Source: Rhodococcus sp. G-MC3
Lineage (GTDB): Bacteria; Actinomycetota; Actinomycetes; Mycobacteriales; Mycobacteriaceae
NCBI RefSeq assembly: GCF_030063335.1
Contig: NZ_JASISW010000002.1
Coordinates: 264,222-328,221, forward strand
DNA: 64,000 nt
Reading direction: 5' to 3'
Part shown: positions 62,284 through 64,000 of the stretch, in pieces
Numbering within the stretch: position 1 is the stretch's first letter
How the letters are laid out: every line of letters starts with the position of its first letter
Position numbers and translations under genes: made by a program
Notes under the pieces: model-generated
The model's input: the letters and a program-made list of their open reading frames with translations, nothing else
What the model was told of the DNA's origin: nothing
The model's database searches: none

Positions 62284-63732
62284 GTGAAAGCCGAAGTCGC
62301 AGTACGTGATACCGAGATCAAGCCGTGGCCTGCGCTGTGGGCGTTGTGTCTCGGATTCTTCATGATTCTCGTCGACACCACGATCGTTGCCGTCGCACAA
62401 CCGGCGATCCTCGCCGGCCTGCAGACTGATATCAACAACGTCATCTGGGTGACCAGCGCTTACCTGCTGGCGTATGCGGTACCGCTGTTGGTGACGGGAC
62501 GTCTCGGTGATCGATTCGGACCCCGCAACCTCTATATCGCAGGCCTCGTCGTGTTCACGCTCGCGTCGGCGTGGTGCGGGCTGTCGGGTTCGATCGAAAT
62601 GCTCATCGCCGCCCGTGCAGTGCAAGGCATCGGCGCTGCGATGATCACCCCGCAGACGATGGCCGTCATCACTCGGGTCTTCCCGGCCGAGAAGCGCGGC
62701 ACCGCGATGGGCGCGTGGGGTGCCGTTGCCGGAGTGGCCACCCTCGTCGGGCCGATTCTCGGTGGCGTCCTGGTCGATTCGCTCGGCTGGGAATGGATCT
62801 TCTTCATCAACTTGCCGGTCGGTGTCGTCGCGATTGTGTTGGCGCTCAAATTCGTTCCCGTGCTGCCGACCAACGAGCACAAGTTCGACATCCCCGGCGT
62901 CGTCCTCAGCGCCGTCGGCCTGTTCTGTGTCGTGTTCGGAATTCAGGAAGGGCAGAAGTACGACTGGGACGGCCGCATCTGGTCCCTGATCATCGCGGGC
63001 GTCATCGTCTTCGCGGTGTTTCTCTACTGGCAGGCAAAGAACAAGAACGAGCCGCTCGTCCCTCTTGCGCTGTTCCGCGATCGGAACTTCTCGATATCCA
63101 ATGTCGGTATCGCTGCAATGGGTTTCGCGATGTCAGGGATGCTGCTTCCGGTGATGTTCTATGCGCAGAGCGTCACGGGGCTGAGCCCGACGCGTTCGGC
63201 TTTGCTGTTCGTACCGATGGCTGTGCTGACAGGTGCCTTGGCGCCGAACGTCGGCAAACTGGTCGACCGAATGCACCCGCGGTACATCGCGGGATCGGGC
63301 CTGTTTCTGTTGGCGGTGGCGCTGCTTGCGTTCGCTGCGGTGATGACCCCGACCACCGCGATCTGGAAGTTGCTGCTGCCGGTTGCGCTCATGGGCGTCG
63401 CGAATGCGTTGATCTGGTCCCCGTTGGCCGCCACAGCGACTCGTAATCTGCCGATGTCGCAGGCGGGCGCGGGCGCGGGTATTTACAACACGACTCGCGT
63501 GATCGGCTCGGTCCTCGGTAGCGCCGGAATCGGTGCTCTCATCCAGTCTCGTCTTGCTGCCGAAATTCCGGGATCGGCATCGTCGGGTTCGAGCGAATTC
63601 AGCGGCCGGGTTCCGGAGATGCTGCGCGACGGATTCACCACGGCGATGGCGCAATCGCTGATCCTGCCTGCGGCCGTCCTCGTGATCGGCACGGTTGCAG
63701 TGTGCTTCTACGCGAGGCCGGCGTTCAAGTAA
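62284..63732 (+). CDS. MFS multidrug exporter, DHA2/EmrB-QacA family
   Basis: The 482-residue protein has about 14 hydrophobic helices. Motifs are the helix-1 PALWALCLGFFMILVDTTIVAVAQPAIL (DTTIVNVA-type motif D1), motif A GRLGDRFGPRNLYIAG, and motif C GVLVDSLGWEWIFFINLPVGV, which are characteristic of the EmrB/QacA family. Its substrate is unknown. The GTG at 62284 is chosen. Its TAA stop begins the left half of a family B palindrome that is interrupted by the terminal insertion element. Confidence 0.9.
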   Translation: MKAEVAVRDTEIKPWPALWALCLGFFMILVDTTIVAVAQPAILAGLQTDINNVIWVTSAYLLAYAVPLLVTGRLGDRFGPRNLYIAGLVVFTLASAWCGLSGSIEMLIAARAVQGIGAAMITPQTMAVITRVFPAEKRGTAMGAWGAVAGVATLVGPILGGVLVDSLGWEWIFFINLPVGVVAIVLALKFVPVLPTNEHKFDIPGVVLSAVGLFCVVFGIQEGQKYDWDGRIWSLIIAGVIVFAVFLYWQAKNKNEPLVPLALFRDRNFSISNVGIAAMGFAMSGMLLPVMFYAQSVTGLSPTRSALLFVPMAVLTGALAPNVGKLVDRMHPRYIAGSGLFLLAVALLAFAAVMTPTTAIWKLLLPVALMGVANALIWSPLAATATRNLPMSQAGAGAGIYNTTRVIGSVLGSAGIGALIQSRLAAEIPGSASSGSSEFSGRVPEMLRDGFTTAMAQSLILPAAVLVIGTVAVCFYARPAFK

Positions 63733-63771
63733 TGCGGCTTCGCCGCATGTGAGTGGAAATACGTCCCAGGG
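63732..63771 (+). repeat. Family B palindrome, left half (interrupted copy)
   Basis: After the TAA of the exporter gene, the sequence matches the left half of the complete copy at 12693: the hairpin ATGCGGC-TTC-GCCGCAT and then CATGTGAGTGGAAATACG and on to CCCAGGG. At about 63771 similarity stops, exactly at the middle of the palindrome, where transposon-like sequence begins; the right arm is missing from this window. Confidence 0.88.
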
Positions 63772-64000
63772 AGCCTGTTGCTGAATTATTTTGTCGGTGA
63801 TGGATCCTGCGGCAGGGCTGCGGTGTTTCGGTGCCCGATGGGGGGTGTATTTCCTGTCATCGGGTGCCCGGGGGCCCGCAGGGCCCGTGCCGATCAGGCG
63901 AGCAGTGCGCCTCGGGTGATGTTCTTGGTGGTGAACAGTCGTTGGAGGTTGGTCACCGCCGCGGCGAGGGTGAGTTCGGCGTTGACAGCGCCGAGTCCGC
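63771..64000. mobile_element. Insertion sequence, one end, inserted in a family B palindrome
   Basis: The sequence starting near GAGCCTGTTGCTGAATTATT breaks the palindrome copy at its centre and contains the C-terminal end of a transposase frame on the minus strand. The remainder lies beyond the window. The exact end and the IS family cannot be settled here. Confidence 0.7.
63894..64000 (-). CDS. Transposase, C-terminal fragment (runs off the window)
   Basis: The minus-strand frame ends at 63894 and reads GLGAVNAELTLAAAVTNLQR and on to LFTTKNITRGALLA before TGA. The helix ELTLAAAVTNLQRL resembles the last helix of DDE-type transposases (IS1182/IS5/IS4-like C-termini). The rest lies outside, so family and completeness are uncertain. 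Confidence 0.55.
   Translation of the reverse strand, partial: GLGAVNAELTLAAAVTNLQRLFTTKNITRGALLA

Overview
The window is a gene-dense, GC-rich actinobacterial chromosome segment. Gene order and protein types point to the order Mycobacteriales, most likely Rhodococcus or a close relative. The order dapD, dapE, LOG, fadD6, folP2, gpgS, DivIVA-like, tag, DUF3117, glgM, glgC, methyltransferase, sigE, rseA, htrA, tatB, mrp, lytic transglycosylase, MgtE-N, lpqY-sugABC, corA, kgd follows the Mycobacterium tuberculosis Rv1201c-Rv1248c block as I remember it. GTG starts and 1-4 base stop/start overlaps are common. I saw no rRNA, tRNA, CRISPR array or prophage.

Region 1 (1-13.4 kb) holds lysine/peptidoglycan precursor genes (dapD, dapE), two overlapping LOG-type genes, and a fadD6-folP2-gpgS run. 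DNA repair (tag), an RlmA-like rRNA methyltransferase and the divergent glgM/glgC pair follow. GpgS, GlgM and GlgC all feed the synthesis of glucosylglycerate-type, maltose-1-phosphate and alpha-glucan products.

Region 2 (13.4-30.2 kb) has the envelope-stress module sigE-rseA-htrA-tatB and a glutamine-type ABC system with binding protein and permease fused. On the minus strand follow two independently started lytic transglycosylases with mrp, and a MgtE-N/PRC gene coupled to a DUF1003 gene. A CitE-like lyase and a GSP17M-like protein precede the trehalose importer lpqY-sugABC.

Region 3 (30.2-39.5 kb) carries a DHA2 exporter, a winged-helix protein, a tight ParB-like/metallophosphoesterase pair, a SUFU-domain protein, corA, a PHP phosphoesterase, marC, a small membrane protein and a malic enzyme.

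Region 4 (39.5-48.3 kb) is accessory in character: a four-gene osmoprotectant (OpuC/ProU-type) importer, a divergent second binding lipoprotein, and an operon of flavin monooxygenase, SDR and alpha/beta hydrolase resembling the MymA-SadH-LipR set. A TetR gene runs divergently from that operon across a spacer full of inverted repeats.

Region 5 (48.3-64 kb) holds kgd (2-oxoglutarate dehydrogenase/decarboxylase), a fused double ABC exporter, a two-gene ABC exporter, an LLM flavoprotein, EcsC, AraC, VOC and GNAT-like genes, a cold-shock gene and a second DHA2 exporter. The window ends in a transposon.

The main non-coding observations concern two families of long near-perfect palindromes placed just after stop codons, mostly between convergent genes. 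Family A (about 51 bp) occurs at 16737, 16802 and 48252. Family B (44-bp palindrome flanked by small hairpins) is complete at 12693, and a second copy at 63732 is cut at its centre by the insertion element that runs off the right edge. A perfect 21-bp inverted repeat also lies inside the coding sequence at 44066-44110, and sigE has no ATG or GTG start at its well-placed Shine-Dalgarno sequence.

No intergenic gap exceeds 300 bases. The largest are about 270 bases upstream of sigE, 219 before the malic enzyme, 200 between the two osmolyte binding proteins and 191 after the cold-shock gene.
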